NCBI GenBank assembly: GCA_902785365.1
Contig: CACZYC010000020.1
Span: forward strand, 55,234 to 119,233
From: an uncultured Ruminococcus sp.
GTDB lineage: Bacteria; Bacillota; Clostridia; Oscillospirales; Acutalibacteraceae
Length of the DNA: 64,000 nucleotides
Direction: 5' to 3'
A model generated the notes under the pieces. It saw nothing but the letters and a program-made list of their open reading frames with translations. It searched no databases and was not told the origin of the DNA. Positions within the stretch are counted from its first letter, which is position 1. The number at the start of each line of letters is the position of its first letter. Below, one piece after another: positions 43,382-50,400 of this stretch. The translations under genes and the position numbers were made by a program.

Positions 43382-44442
43382 TTGGCAACACTCCTTAACA
43401 ATCCGTTTTCTTCACTCGCCCAGCATTGCGGATCATCGGCGTAGAAATCACCGTTTGTGCCTTTTGCAACAGCGGGACAACCACGGCACCACGCAAGCAG
43501 CTTGCACCTTGAACACTTGCTGAATTTATCGAAATCTCTGTAACACTCCATTGAAGTCAGCCAAACGTCCGCAAGCCTGTCCTCAAACACATTGCCGACC
43601 TTGCTGTCCGCTACTCTGCGGCAGGCGAAAATATCGCCCGTCGGAAGTATCGTAATATGACACGCGCCGCAGTTGCATCCGCCGTAAATCATACCTTTTT
43701 CGGCGTTTTCGGGAATCGTGAACTCACCTTTTTCATATTCGTAAAGCGTCCAGAGGTGGTCTTTTTTATTGAAATAGGTCTGACAGCCTTCCGCTTCATA
43801 CTCCTTGAACTTCTTATCGCAGGCTGCAAGCAATCTGCGGTATTCCTGCGCTGTCATACTCGCGTCAAGGTCGCCACCGCTCGGCACATAACGGGAGAAG
43901 GCAAATACATTTGCGCCCGCTTCTGCAACCGCGTCGATAATGCCCGTGATCTCGCTCATATTTGTCTTGGAAACCGTCGTCATAACCACGGAACGGATGC
44001 CAGCCTTGTTAATGCACTTGACCTTTTCGAGAGTACAGTCATATGAGCCGGGCTTACGAAACCAATCGTGCGTCTCACGCAAGCCGTCGAGCGAGAGCTG
44101 ATATTTCTCGCAGCCGAACCACTTTAATTCCCTGCACACTTGATCGTTGAGGTGGAACGGATTGCCGAGGATCGTGAATTTAATGTCATGATCGTGAAAC
44201 AACTCCAGCAGCCGCCAAAAGTCAGGATGTAAAATCGGATCGCCGCCCGTCAGATAAAAGTACGGCGTGCGACCGAACACCTCGCAAAAATCAAGGCAGT
44301 TGTAGAAGGTGTTCTGCATCTGTTCCCACGTCATTGATTTCAGGCAGTTGTGTTTGCCGTCCGAGAAGATGTAGCAGTGCTTGCACCGCTGGTCGCACTC
44401 ATCCGTGATATGCCATTGAAAAGAAAAATAGGGCTTACTCAT
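43378..44442 (-). CDS. Radical SAM/SPASM peptide maturase for an ACG-repeat peptide
   Basis: 354 residues from the ATG at 44442 (GAGG upstream), giving the opening MSKPYFSFQWHITDEC. The radical SAM cluster motif is CDQRCKHC (CX3CX2C), followed by YLTGGDPILHPDFW. The C-terminal SPASM/auxiliary-cluster region contains CNCGACHITILPTGDIFACRR, then CSRCKLLAWCRGC and a last Cys in DDPQCWASE. This architecture is that of RiPP maturases which install thioether or carbon-carbon crosslinks in Cys-containing precursor peptides (sactipeptide and ranthipeptide enzymes). The precursor gene with five ACG motifs lies directly upstream on the same strand. The crosslink chemistry cannot be told from sequence. 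Confidence 0.88.
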   Translation of the reverse strand: MSKPYFSFQWHITDECDQRCKHCYIFSDGKHNCLKSMTWEQMQNTFYNCLDFCEVFGRTPYFYLTGGDPILHPDFWRLLELFHDHDIKFTILGNPFHLNDQVCRELKWFGCEKYQLSLDGLRETHDWFRKPGSYDCTLEKVKCINKAGIRSVVMTTVSKTNMSEITGIIDAVAEAGANVFAFSRYVPSGGDLDASMTAQEYRRLLAACDKKFKEYEAEGCQTYFNKKDHLWTLYEYEKGEFTIPENAEKGMIYGGCNCGACHITILPTGDIFACRRVADSKVGNVFEDRLADVWLTSMECYRDFDKFSKCSRCKLLAWCRGCPAVAKGTNGDFYADDPQCWASEENGLLRSVAK

Positions 44443-44491
44443 AATATTTACCTCGCATATATAAACAGCATTTGCTGATATTTGCATAATC

Positions 44492-44513
44492 GCCCTCCGA
44501 GTAATCAGAGGGC
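44492..44513 (-). promoter_or_regulatory. Intercistronic stem-loop between precursor peptide and maturase genes
   Basis: GCCCTC / GAGGGC with a ten-base loop, 14 bases after the precursor stop and 50 before the maturase start. No clear T run follows, so it may be a partial terminator, processing site or 3' protector that keeps precursor mRNA in excess over maturase mRNA. Confidence 0.55.
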
Positions 44514-44526
44514 ATTACGGACAAAA

Positions 44527-44691
44527 TTATTTGTCTCCTGCGCCGCAGGCTGAACCGCAAGCACTAACCTTTTCGGCTGTGCCGCAGGCGGAAGCCTTCT
44601 CCGCAGTACCGCAAGCCGAAGCCTTTTCAGCAGTTCCGCAAGCAGAAGATTTGCTGCCCTTTGTCCAAGAAGCAATGTTGGATAATGCCAT
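44527..44691 (-). CDS. ACG-repeat RiPP precursor peptide
   Basis: 54 residues from the ATG at 44691, which has AAAGGAG seven bases upstream; a reading nine residues longer lacks such a site. A short leader (MALSNIASWTKGSKS) is followed by three perfect copies of the nine-residue unit SACGTAEK(A/V) and then SACGSACGAGDK, giving five Cys, each within ACG. The repeat is preserved at DNA level with 27-base periodicity but with synonymous changes. Peptides with ACGX repeats next to radical SAM/SPASM enzymes are recognised as putative modified peptides in protein family collections; the product of this type is, to my knowledge, poorly characterised. It is expressed from a promoter divergent from the HxlR regulator gene. 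Confidence 0.85.
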   Translation of the reverse strand: MALSNIASWTKGSKSSACGTAEKASACGTAEKASACGTAEKVSACGSACGAGDK

Positions 44692-44739
44692 AATCGTTCT
44701 CCTTTCGTTTATTTGCAACGTTTTATTGGTTACAAGTTT

Positions 44740-44768
44740 ATTTTACAGTACGGAGAACAACGTCACAA
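44740..44768 (-). promoter_or_regulatory. Promoter of the ACG-peptide operon
   Basis: On the minus strand TTGTGA (44768-44763), 17-base spacer, TAAAAT (44745-44740), about 48 bases before the precursor start codon. Confidence 0.65.
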
Positions 44769-44789
44769 GTACGCACTTTTCTATTACAT

Positions 44790-44807
44790 AGTCACCTTTT
44801 TGTAACT
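44790..44807. promoter_or_regulatory. Candidate HxlR operator between divergent promoters
   Basis: AGTCAC-N6-GTAACT, an imperfect inverted repeat (one mismatch). It lies between the -35 box of the precursor promoter and two bases before the -35 box of the hxlR promoter, the expected place for a regulator that controls both. A second half-site-like GTCAC lies at 44762. Confidence 0.5.
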
Positions 44808-44809
44808 AC

Positions 44810-44838
44810 TCGACAATTCGGCTTAGGTCTGTTATACT
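44810..44838 (+). promoter_or_regulatory. Promoter of the HxlR regulator gene
   Basis: TCGACA at 44810-44815 and TATACT at 44833-44838, spacer 17, 51 bases before the start codon. Confidence 0.65.
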
Positions 44839-44888
44839 GTATTCAGATATGAGTATTACACTATTTTATATACCAACGGAGGTGCGTT

Positions 44889-45218
44889 ATGAAAACCAAA
44901 GCCGAGTTACCCGATTGTCCCGTAGCAACAACCGTCAGCCTGATCGGAAGCAAATGGAAGCTGCTGATCCTGCGGAATCTGCTCGTCAGACCGTGGCGAT
45001 TCAACGAGCTGAGAAAAAGCCTTGACGGAATAAGTCAGAAGGTGCTGACCGACAGCCTGCGCTCGATGGAGGAGGACGGTATCATCACCCGCACCGTTTA
45101 TCCCGAGGTGCCGCCGAGAGTAGAGTACGCCCTGAGCGACCTCGGCGAGAGTATGCGCCCAATCATCAAGAGTATGGAAGAATTCGGAACGGGCTACAAG
45201 GAACAGTTTGAAAAATAA
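44889..45218 (+). CDS. HxlR-family transcriptional regulator with N-terminal Cys
   Basis: 109 residues, typical HxlR length. The family opening is DCPVATTVSLIGSKWKLLIL, including the conserved Cys near residue 10 that in relatives such as HypR, YodB and QorR senses electrophiles or disulfide stress. The winged helix-turn-helix continues with RFNELRKSLDGISQKVLTDSLRSMEEDGII and ends with YALSDLGESMRPII. GGAGGTGCG precedes the ATG. The gene is divergent from the ACG-peptide operon, so it very likely controls that operon and itself. Whether it responds to redox state or to the peptide is unknown. Confidence 0.9.
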   Translation: MKTKAELPDCPVATTVSLIGSKWKLLILRNLLVRPWRFNELRKSLDGISQKVLTDSLRSMEEDGIITRTVYPEVPPRVEYALSDLGESMRPIIKSMEEFGTGYKEQFEK

Positions 45219-45233
45219 TAACGACCGATAAAA

Positions 45234-45272
45234 TGAGCAGGACAGCCAAAGAAACCGTCCTGCTCATTTTTA
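45234..45272 (+). terminator. Terminator of the HxlR gene
   Basis: TGAGCAGGAC / GTCCTGCTCA with a 13-base loop followed by TTTTTA, 15 bases after the stop. An open frame that starts inside it (45233) is an artefact in its first 40 codons. Confidence 0.9.
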
Positions 45273-45376
45273 TATTTCTATTTTTCCGTGTTTTTACTCG
45301 TGCTTCTCAATCGCGTCACGAATCAGAATCAATATCGAACTGTTCGCCGAGCGACCTTCATATCTATTCAAAGCAG

Positions 45377-45586
45377 TTGTTCGCCACAGAGGAAGGAACG
45401 CCGCAGGGCTCTGTTACTTATAAGACCGACAACAAAAAGGTCACAGTCAAGAGCGGCACAATGACAGTCGCGAAAGGCTTAAAGAAAGGCAAGACCTATA
45501 AGGTGAAAATTACTGTAACCGCAAAAGGAAACAACAATTACAAATCACAAAAGGTTGTTAAAACAATTAAGATAAAAGTAAAATAA
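45377..45586 (+). pseudogene. C-terminal remnant of a secreted Ig-like-repeat protein
   Basis: About 69 codons encode TPQGSVTYKTDNKKVTV, TMTVAKGLKKGKTYKVKITV and GNNNYKSQKVVKTIKIKVK, a beta-rich C-terminal module typical of large secreted proteins of Ruminococcus-type bacteria. There is no start codon with a ribosome binding site and no signal peptide; the frame upstream runs into the HxlR terminator. It is most likely the tail of a gene cut off by integration or deletion. Confidence 0.6.
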
Positions 45587-45618
45587 GCATTTAGTGAACA
45601 GCATTTAGCATCTAGTGA

Positions 45619-45661
45619 GGGGCGACCGAGTTTCGGTCGCCCCTTTTGGTGCAGGTAACAT
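45619..45661. repeat. Terminator-like hairpin plus GGTGCAGGTAACAT end (att-like copy)
   Basis: GGGGCGACCGA / TCGGTCGCCCC followed by TTTT and GGTGCAGGTAACAT (45648-45661). The same 14-base end follows hairpins at 40901-40914 and 41051-41064, and GGTGCAGGTAACA occurs at the tRNA-like 3' end (41271). The direct repeats at 41271 and 45648 bracket the DUF5131 gene and the ACG-peptide genes. Confidence 0.65.
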
Positions 45662-45724
45662 GAAAAATCAATCTTTTCATAATACAATTAAGAAATATGT
45701 TGTATTTATGTTGAATTAATAAGG

Positions 45725-46008
45725 ATGCATCACGAGGTCAAAAGTGAAGTCGTCAACGCTCCGATTATAGACGAGTTTCCGTATGTGATGGAGTGCGAGC
45801 TCGCCGAGGTAATTGACACCGAGAATATGTACCCATCGTCGGCAAGATTGTTGATACAAAGGCTGAGGAAAGCATCCTCGACGAGAAGGATAAGGTTGAG
45901 GTTGAAAAGCTCAACGCCCTCATCTTCGACCAGTTCAAACACGGCTACTATGTCACAGGCGAAAAAGCCGGCAAGGCATGGAACGCAGGCAAGGATTTAA
46001 TGAAATAA
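45725..46008 (+). pseudogene. Frameshifted 3' fragment of a flavin reductase family gene
   Basis: The first frame reads HHEVKSEVVNAPIIDEFPYV and MECELAEVIDTENMY; at about 45832 the match moves to another frame, VGKIVDTKAEESILDEKDKV, then LIFDQFKHGYYVTGEKAGKA and ends at the TAA at 46008. Together these are the C-terminal half of a flavin reductase (FMN-binding split-barrel) protein. The 5' half is missing and a frameshift breaks the rest, so it is a dead remnant. The following hairpin looks like its original terminator. Confidence 0.72.
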
Positions 46009-46013
46009 AAACT

Positions 46014-46045
46014 AATCTCCGCTTGAATTTCAAGCGGAGATTTTT
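46014..46045 (+). terminator. Terminator after the flavin reductase remnant
   Basis: AATCTCCGCTTGAA / TTCAAGCGGAGATT followed by a run of T residues, six bases after the remnant's stop codon. Confidence 0.88.
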
Positions 46046-46064
46046 GCCCAAATAACACGTAAAA

Positions 46065-46088
46065 CAGCCTCTCAATCGTGAGAGGCTG
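46065..46088 (-). terminator. Terminator of the rhodanese-TusA-DsrE gene
   Basis: CAGCCTCTCA / TGAGAGGCTG with a short loop; on the minus strand it is followed by TTTTAC. It lies about 47 bases after the stop of the gene at 46135. Confidence 0.75.
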
Positions 46089-46134
46089 TAGTTCTATCCC
46101 GAAGTGCGCTCACAAATCGATTGAAACGCAAAAA

Positions 46135-47193
46135 TCAGATAAACAGGCTCATATCCGATTTTTCGCCCGAACCTATGAAGGTTGCTACTCCGCCGAGCTC
46201 TACGCCGTCGATGAGTTCTTCCTGATGAATTCCCATAATATCCATAGACATCTGGCACGCAACGATTCGTACACCGTGAGCCCTTGCGCTGTCGATAAGC
46301 TCTTCAAGCGAGTTTATTCCTTTTTTCTTCATAATACCGCGAATCATTTTTGCTCCTGCTCCGCCCATATTCATTCGGGAGAGTCCGAGCTTTTTGCTTC
46401 CTCGCGACATCATAAATCCAAACATTTTTTCAATAAAGTTTTTCTTAACCTTGACTTTTTTAGGACGGCGCAGAATGTTAAGTCCCCAGAATGTGAAGAA
46501 CATTGTTACCTTTCTGTCCATTGCCGCCATACCGTTCGCCATGATAAACGAGGCAATTGTTTTATCAAGGTCGCCTGAGAACACGACAAAGGTTTTGTCG
46601 TTCTGTTCCTGAACAACCGAAGGCTTTTTTGGGGTTGCTTTTGTAATGTTGGCTTTTACAAGGCGCGGTTCGGCTTCGAGGTTTTCAAGAATATTTCCTG
46701 TTCTTTCACACCATACTTTAATATCCGATGCGAATGCGTCCTCGGTAGCTTCAACATAGATTTTTGTACCATCCGGTTTTTCTCTGAGATAGTCCGCGAC
46801 CTTTACAATCGGACCCGGGCAGCTCAGCCCTTTGGCATCAATAAACTCAGGCTTCTTTTCGGGAGCTTTTTCTTTTTTTGCTTCGGTTTTTGCGCCGTTA
46901 ATATATTCTTTGTATGCATTGTATCCGCCCTCGAGGTTTGTAACATCATAACCTCTGTCCGCGAGTATTTCGGCTATTTCCTCGCTCCAGTCGCCGACGC
47001 GGCAATATACATATACAGGTTTATCCTTGGGTATAGTATCCAGCTTGTTCGCAAAGCTTGAGAACGGAACATTAATTGCTCCCTCAATTGAACTTATAAT
47101 AAGCTCATCGGGTTCTCTTAAGTCTACAAGCGTTACCTTCGAGAAATCCAGTTTTGCAAATTCCTCCGCGCTTATTCTCTTGATATCTTCCAT
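46135..47193 (-). CDS. Rhodanese-TusA-DsrE three-domain sulfur-transfer fusion protein
   Basis: 352 residues. Domain 1 (about 1-98) is a rhodanese with the active-site Cys in YVYCRVGDWS, which accepts a sulfane sulfur as persulfide. Domain 2 (about 115-190) is TusA-like with the carrier Cys in DAKGLSCPGPIVKVADYL. Domain 3 (about 200-352) is DsrE/DsrF-like (VFSGDLDKTIASFIMANGMA, VTMFFTFWGLNIL and a late Cys in VACQMSMDIMG). All three move sulfur as protein persulfide, so the fusion is a relay in one chain, acting in the cytoplasm. Start ATG at 47193 has GGAGTAAT upstream. It lies next to the sulfur amino-acid genes and may feed their sulfur carrier, which is inference. Confidence 0.9.
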   Translation of the reverse strand: MEDIKRISAEEFAKLDFSKVTLVDLREPDELIISSIEGAINVPFSSFANKLDTIPKDKPVYVYCRVGDWSEEIAEILADRGYDVTNLEGGYNAYKEYINGAKTEAKKEKAPEKKPEFIDAKGLSCPGPIVKVADYLREKPDGTKIYVEATEDAFASDIKVWCERTGNILENLEAEPRLVKANITKATPKKPSVVQEQNDKTFVVFSGDLDKTIASFIMANGMAAMDRKVTMFFTFWGLNILRRPKKVKVKKNFIEKMFGFMMSRGSKKLGLSRMNMGGAGAKMIRGIMKKKGINSLEELIDSARAHGVRIVACQMSMDIMGIHQEELIDGVELGGVATFIGSGEKSDMSLFI

Positions 47194-47319
47194 TTTGATT
47201 ACTCCTTTCCTACCAGTAAATAATATCAGAATACAAGCGGTTTTTCACTTTTTTCATCGGGAAATAAATTTAAACTTTTTCCCACTTAAAAAAATTAGAT
47301 TAAACTCCCGTCTGAATTT

Positions 47320-47347
47320 TTGACGAAAGCTTGTCCGTCAATATAAA
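47320..47347 (+). promoter_or_regulatory. Promoter ahead of the RMxxCC leader and the 1285-residue protein
   Basis: TTGACG at 47320-47325 and TATAAA at 47342-47347, 16-base spacer. The leader ORF starts 28 bases further on. Confidence 0.65.
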
Positions 47348-47374
47348 ATGATTTAGACGAAAGGAGCGATTGAT

Positions 47375-47443
47375 ATGAACATAAGGTATATCGTCATATC
47401 AAATACTTATAACAAACGAATGTTGCGATGTTGCATTTACTGA
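47375..47443 (+). CDS. Short leader peptide with C-terminal RMLRCC (Cys-Cys leader 1)
   Basis: 22 codons: the peptide opens MNIRYIVISNTYNK and ends RMLRCCIY. AAAGGAG lies nine bases before the ATG, a strong ribosome binding site for so short a frame. Two adjacent Cys codons near the end are what a Cys-tRNA-sensing leader would need. A second leader at 56088 ends RMCSCCRSHNF; the RMxxCC core is shared. There are only 49 bases from its stop to the start of the large secreted protein gene, so it would couple translation to that gene. No terminator hairpin is evident between them. Confidence 0.6.
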   Translation: MNIRYIVISNTYNKRMLRCCIY

Positions 47444-47492
47444 CAAAAACTATGTAATTATGTATTGACGATATTTTATGGAGGAAAACAGA

Positions 47493-50400
47493 ATGAAAAA
47501 CACAAGACGCGTCCTGAGCGTGTTGCTTGCTGTATTAATCACGTTATCAATTCCGATTTCGGTTAACGCGGTTTACAGCAATGTTTATACCGTAACGCTT
47601 ACACAGGACAGCAGAGTAAAGTACAGCAGTGTACAGAAAGAAACTTTTGAAATTAAAGAAAACGCGTACAGAAGCATTTACGCTAAGTCAATTGATAAAG
47701 ATTATTATATTGACGATATAGATGTTAATCCCGCCGAAAACGCGGATGTAAGCTATAACGTAAAAACAGGCGAGGTGTTTATTGAAAATGTTTCATCCGA
47801 CATCACACTCACGCCTGTGTTAAAGAAAAACACTTCAGCTGAAAAGATAGACGTTGAGTGGGCGCTTGCAGGGTACGGCAATTATGACGAAGAAAATCCT
47901 GCCGCTTATGTGAAGTTTAAGGCGACCGTTAGTGATAGCGACGGCAATCCTGTTGTAAATACAAAGATAAGCCTGAAAGCTGACGAAAGCGATAAGTCAG
48001 CCTCAACAAGCGCCGCAACTGACAAAAACGGCGTTGCTCAGCTCAAGCATTCATACGGCTTAGGAGAGCACACGGCAGTTATTACAGCGGGCGATGTAAG
48101 CAAGACAGTTACATTCAATGTGGTTCAGCACAAAAAATCCGAGCTTGAACTGTATACCTATCAGCTCAAAGATTCATTAAAAAACACTTCAACAGGTTCA
48201 GTCAGCGGACTTAATCCTCTCTATGAATACTACACATCACCGCTTCATTACGCGGCAATTGTTGTAGGCTCGGGCGAGTGGAAAACGCCCGAAAACGGAG
48301 AGATAAAGAACCTTTCCGCGGGTCAATACGCGCTGAGATTCAGAGAGCACACCGAAGGCAATACAATTTATCTCCATTCGGATTATAACTTCTTTACTAT
48401 AGGCAGAGCCGAGTGGACAGTAAAGGCTGACACGGAAAACTCAACAAATGTAAGTTTTGCCGACGATGAATTATATGCTGCTCCAGGTTCAGATGTATAT
48501 TATTATGTAACTCCCGACAAGGGATATGAGATTTCGGACTACAGCGTTGACAAACCGTCATATATTTCTGAAATTGATTATAACGCTGAAAAAGGATATA
48601 TCAGGCTGAGCGGCGTTACAGGCAGTGTAAATCTGACTGTTAAGGCGGAAAAAGCAGCAGCTTTAATCAGTAAGGCTTCAGGTCTTTCATCTGTCAGAAT
48701 TCTGGCGTTATCTTCACCTGTCAGCGCGTTAGGTGCTTCGGCAGAAAATGAAGGTTTAAGAATAACAGATGTTTATCAGAACACATCGGGAAGCGAGGAC
48801 GGCAAAAAGATTTACTTTACCGTAAAGGGAAGTGAGGATTTTGCTTCGGACAATCTTCCGACTCTGTACAATAAACAATCGACAGCTTCAAATTATTCAA
48901 AGGTTAGCAGATATACAGTTAACGATGACGGAAGCGCGACAGGCTATGTTTCAATCAGCGATTCGACAACCGCAGAAAAGATTTACGACGTCTACGCCTC
49001 ATTCGGCGACGAGGAAACCGAGCACGTTACCCTTAATGTTCTTAAAAGACCGAGCATTACAAAAACAGACCTGACCGTCACCAATGAAAAGGGTGAAAAA
49101 AAGAACGGTACAATTACCGTAACCAAAGCTGATTATGCTGACGGTAAATTTATTTATAATAAACAGGGTTCAAGTAATTATCTGTGGTCTGACACAAACG
49201 TAATCACAGGACTTGAACACGGAACATGGTATGTTTATGTAGCGCCGTATTTTACAAAGACAAACGAAAACGAATATACCGTTCAGGCGAGAAGCTCATC
49301 TGCTTCCGTGTCTGTCGGTCAGGACGAAGACGAAACAGTTTTCTACACAGTTAAATTTGTGAACGCGGCAGGTGATACTGTCTCAGAGAAGGAATATGAA
49401 GAAGGAACAAAGGCGTCATCGGTAACAATTCCCGCTAACACCGCGGATTATACTGACGGCAATAAGGTTTACTCCTATTCGTGGGGTGAAATCTCGGACG
49501 TAACAACAGATAAAATCTATAACGAAATCGAAAACGTGACTGTTAAAAAAACAGCACAGCTCGAAATCACAGGTGTGTCACAGAATGATTCTGACGGTAA
49601 TCATCTCAGCTTTGGTTTAAGTCTTAAGGACGAAAACGGTGAGGAAATCGAAGATAAAAGCGGCGTCAAGGTTTATATCGACGGCAATGCCGCAAGAGGA
49701 AATATCAGCGGTTCGGAGTTTGTAGGAAACTCCGCTGTTTCACAGGGTACTCACACCGTTTACGCAACTTTTGCAAGCGACGAATACGTTGACGCCGCAA
49801 GCGGCAGTATTACTGTAAATCTCACAAAAGCTCAGAAGCCCGAACTCTCCCAGACTCCTGACATAAACACAAGCGGAAAGGGCACAATTACAATAACAAG
49901 TCCTTATTCAAAGTTTGTTTACTACAGACAGGGCAGTCCCGAAACAGTAACAGAGAATAAGGTTATTGAGGGGCTGTACGGCAGCGATGATTCTCATGTT
50001 TCGGCGCTTTACTATGTATATGTTCCGGCGCAGGCAACAGAAGGAGAATCAGATTACAATTTCCTTATTCCGTCGGATAAGACGACGATAACAGTAGAAA
50101 ACAAAACTGAGGAAGAGACCGAGCCTTCAACTTCTGAGCCCACAGAACCCACACAGCCGTCGGATCCTGAACCCGAACCTTCCAAAAAGGCGACAACAAC
50201 TCAGATTACAGATATTCACCAGAAAGAAACCAACAACGCCGAAGGCAAAGTTATTATAGTCAAAATAAAAGTCACAGACGAGGACGGCAACGCTGTTTAC
50301 GAGGATGTTTCAGGCTATAACGTAACTCTCAGTCACACAGCCAATACAAGCGGTAAGCTCAACTCAAACGGCGAAATTGAGTTTACAATCTACAATTTAA

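Noticed and set aside
44531..44791. Plus-strand frame antisense to the precursor peptide
   Set aside because: It only mirrors the ACG repeats (APQAE-type repeat) and lacks a ribosome binding site; the minus-strand reading has AAAGGAG and the adjacent maturase.
45233..45376. Start of a secreted protein reading from 45233
   Set aside because: The first codons lie in the HxlR terminator and show no signal peptide or ribosome binding site; only the last 69 codons look real, as a remnant.
46014..46088. A small RNA between the two hairpins
   Set aside because: Both hairpins are explained as terminators of convergent genes; no promoter is visible.
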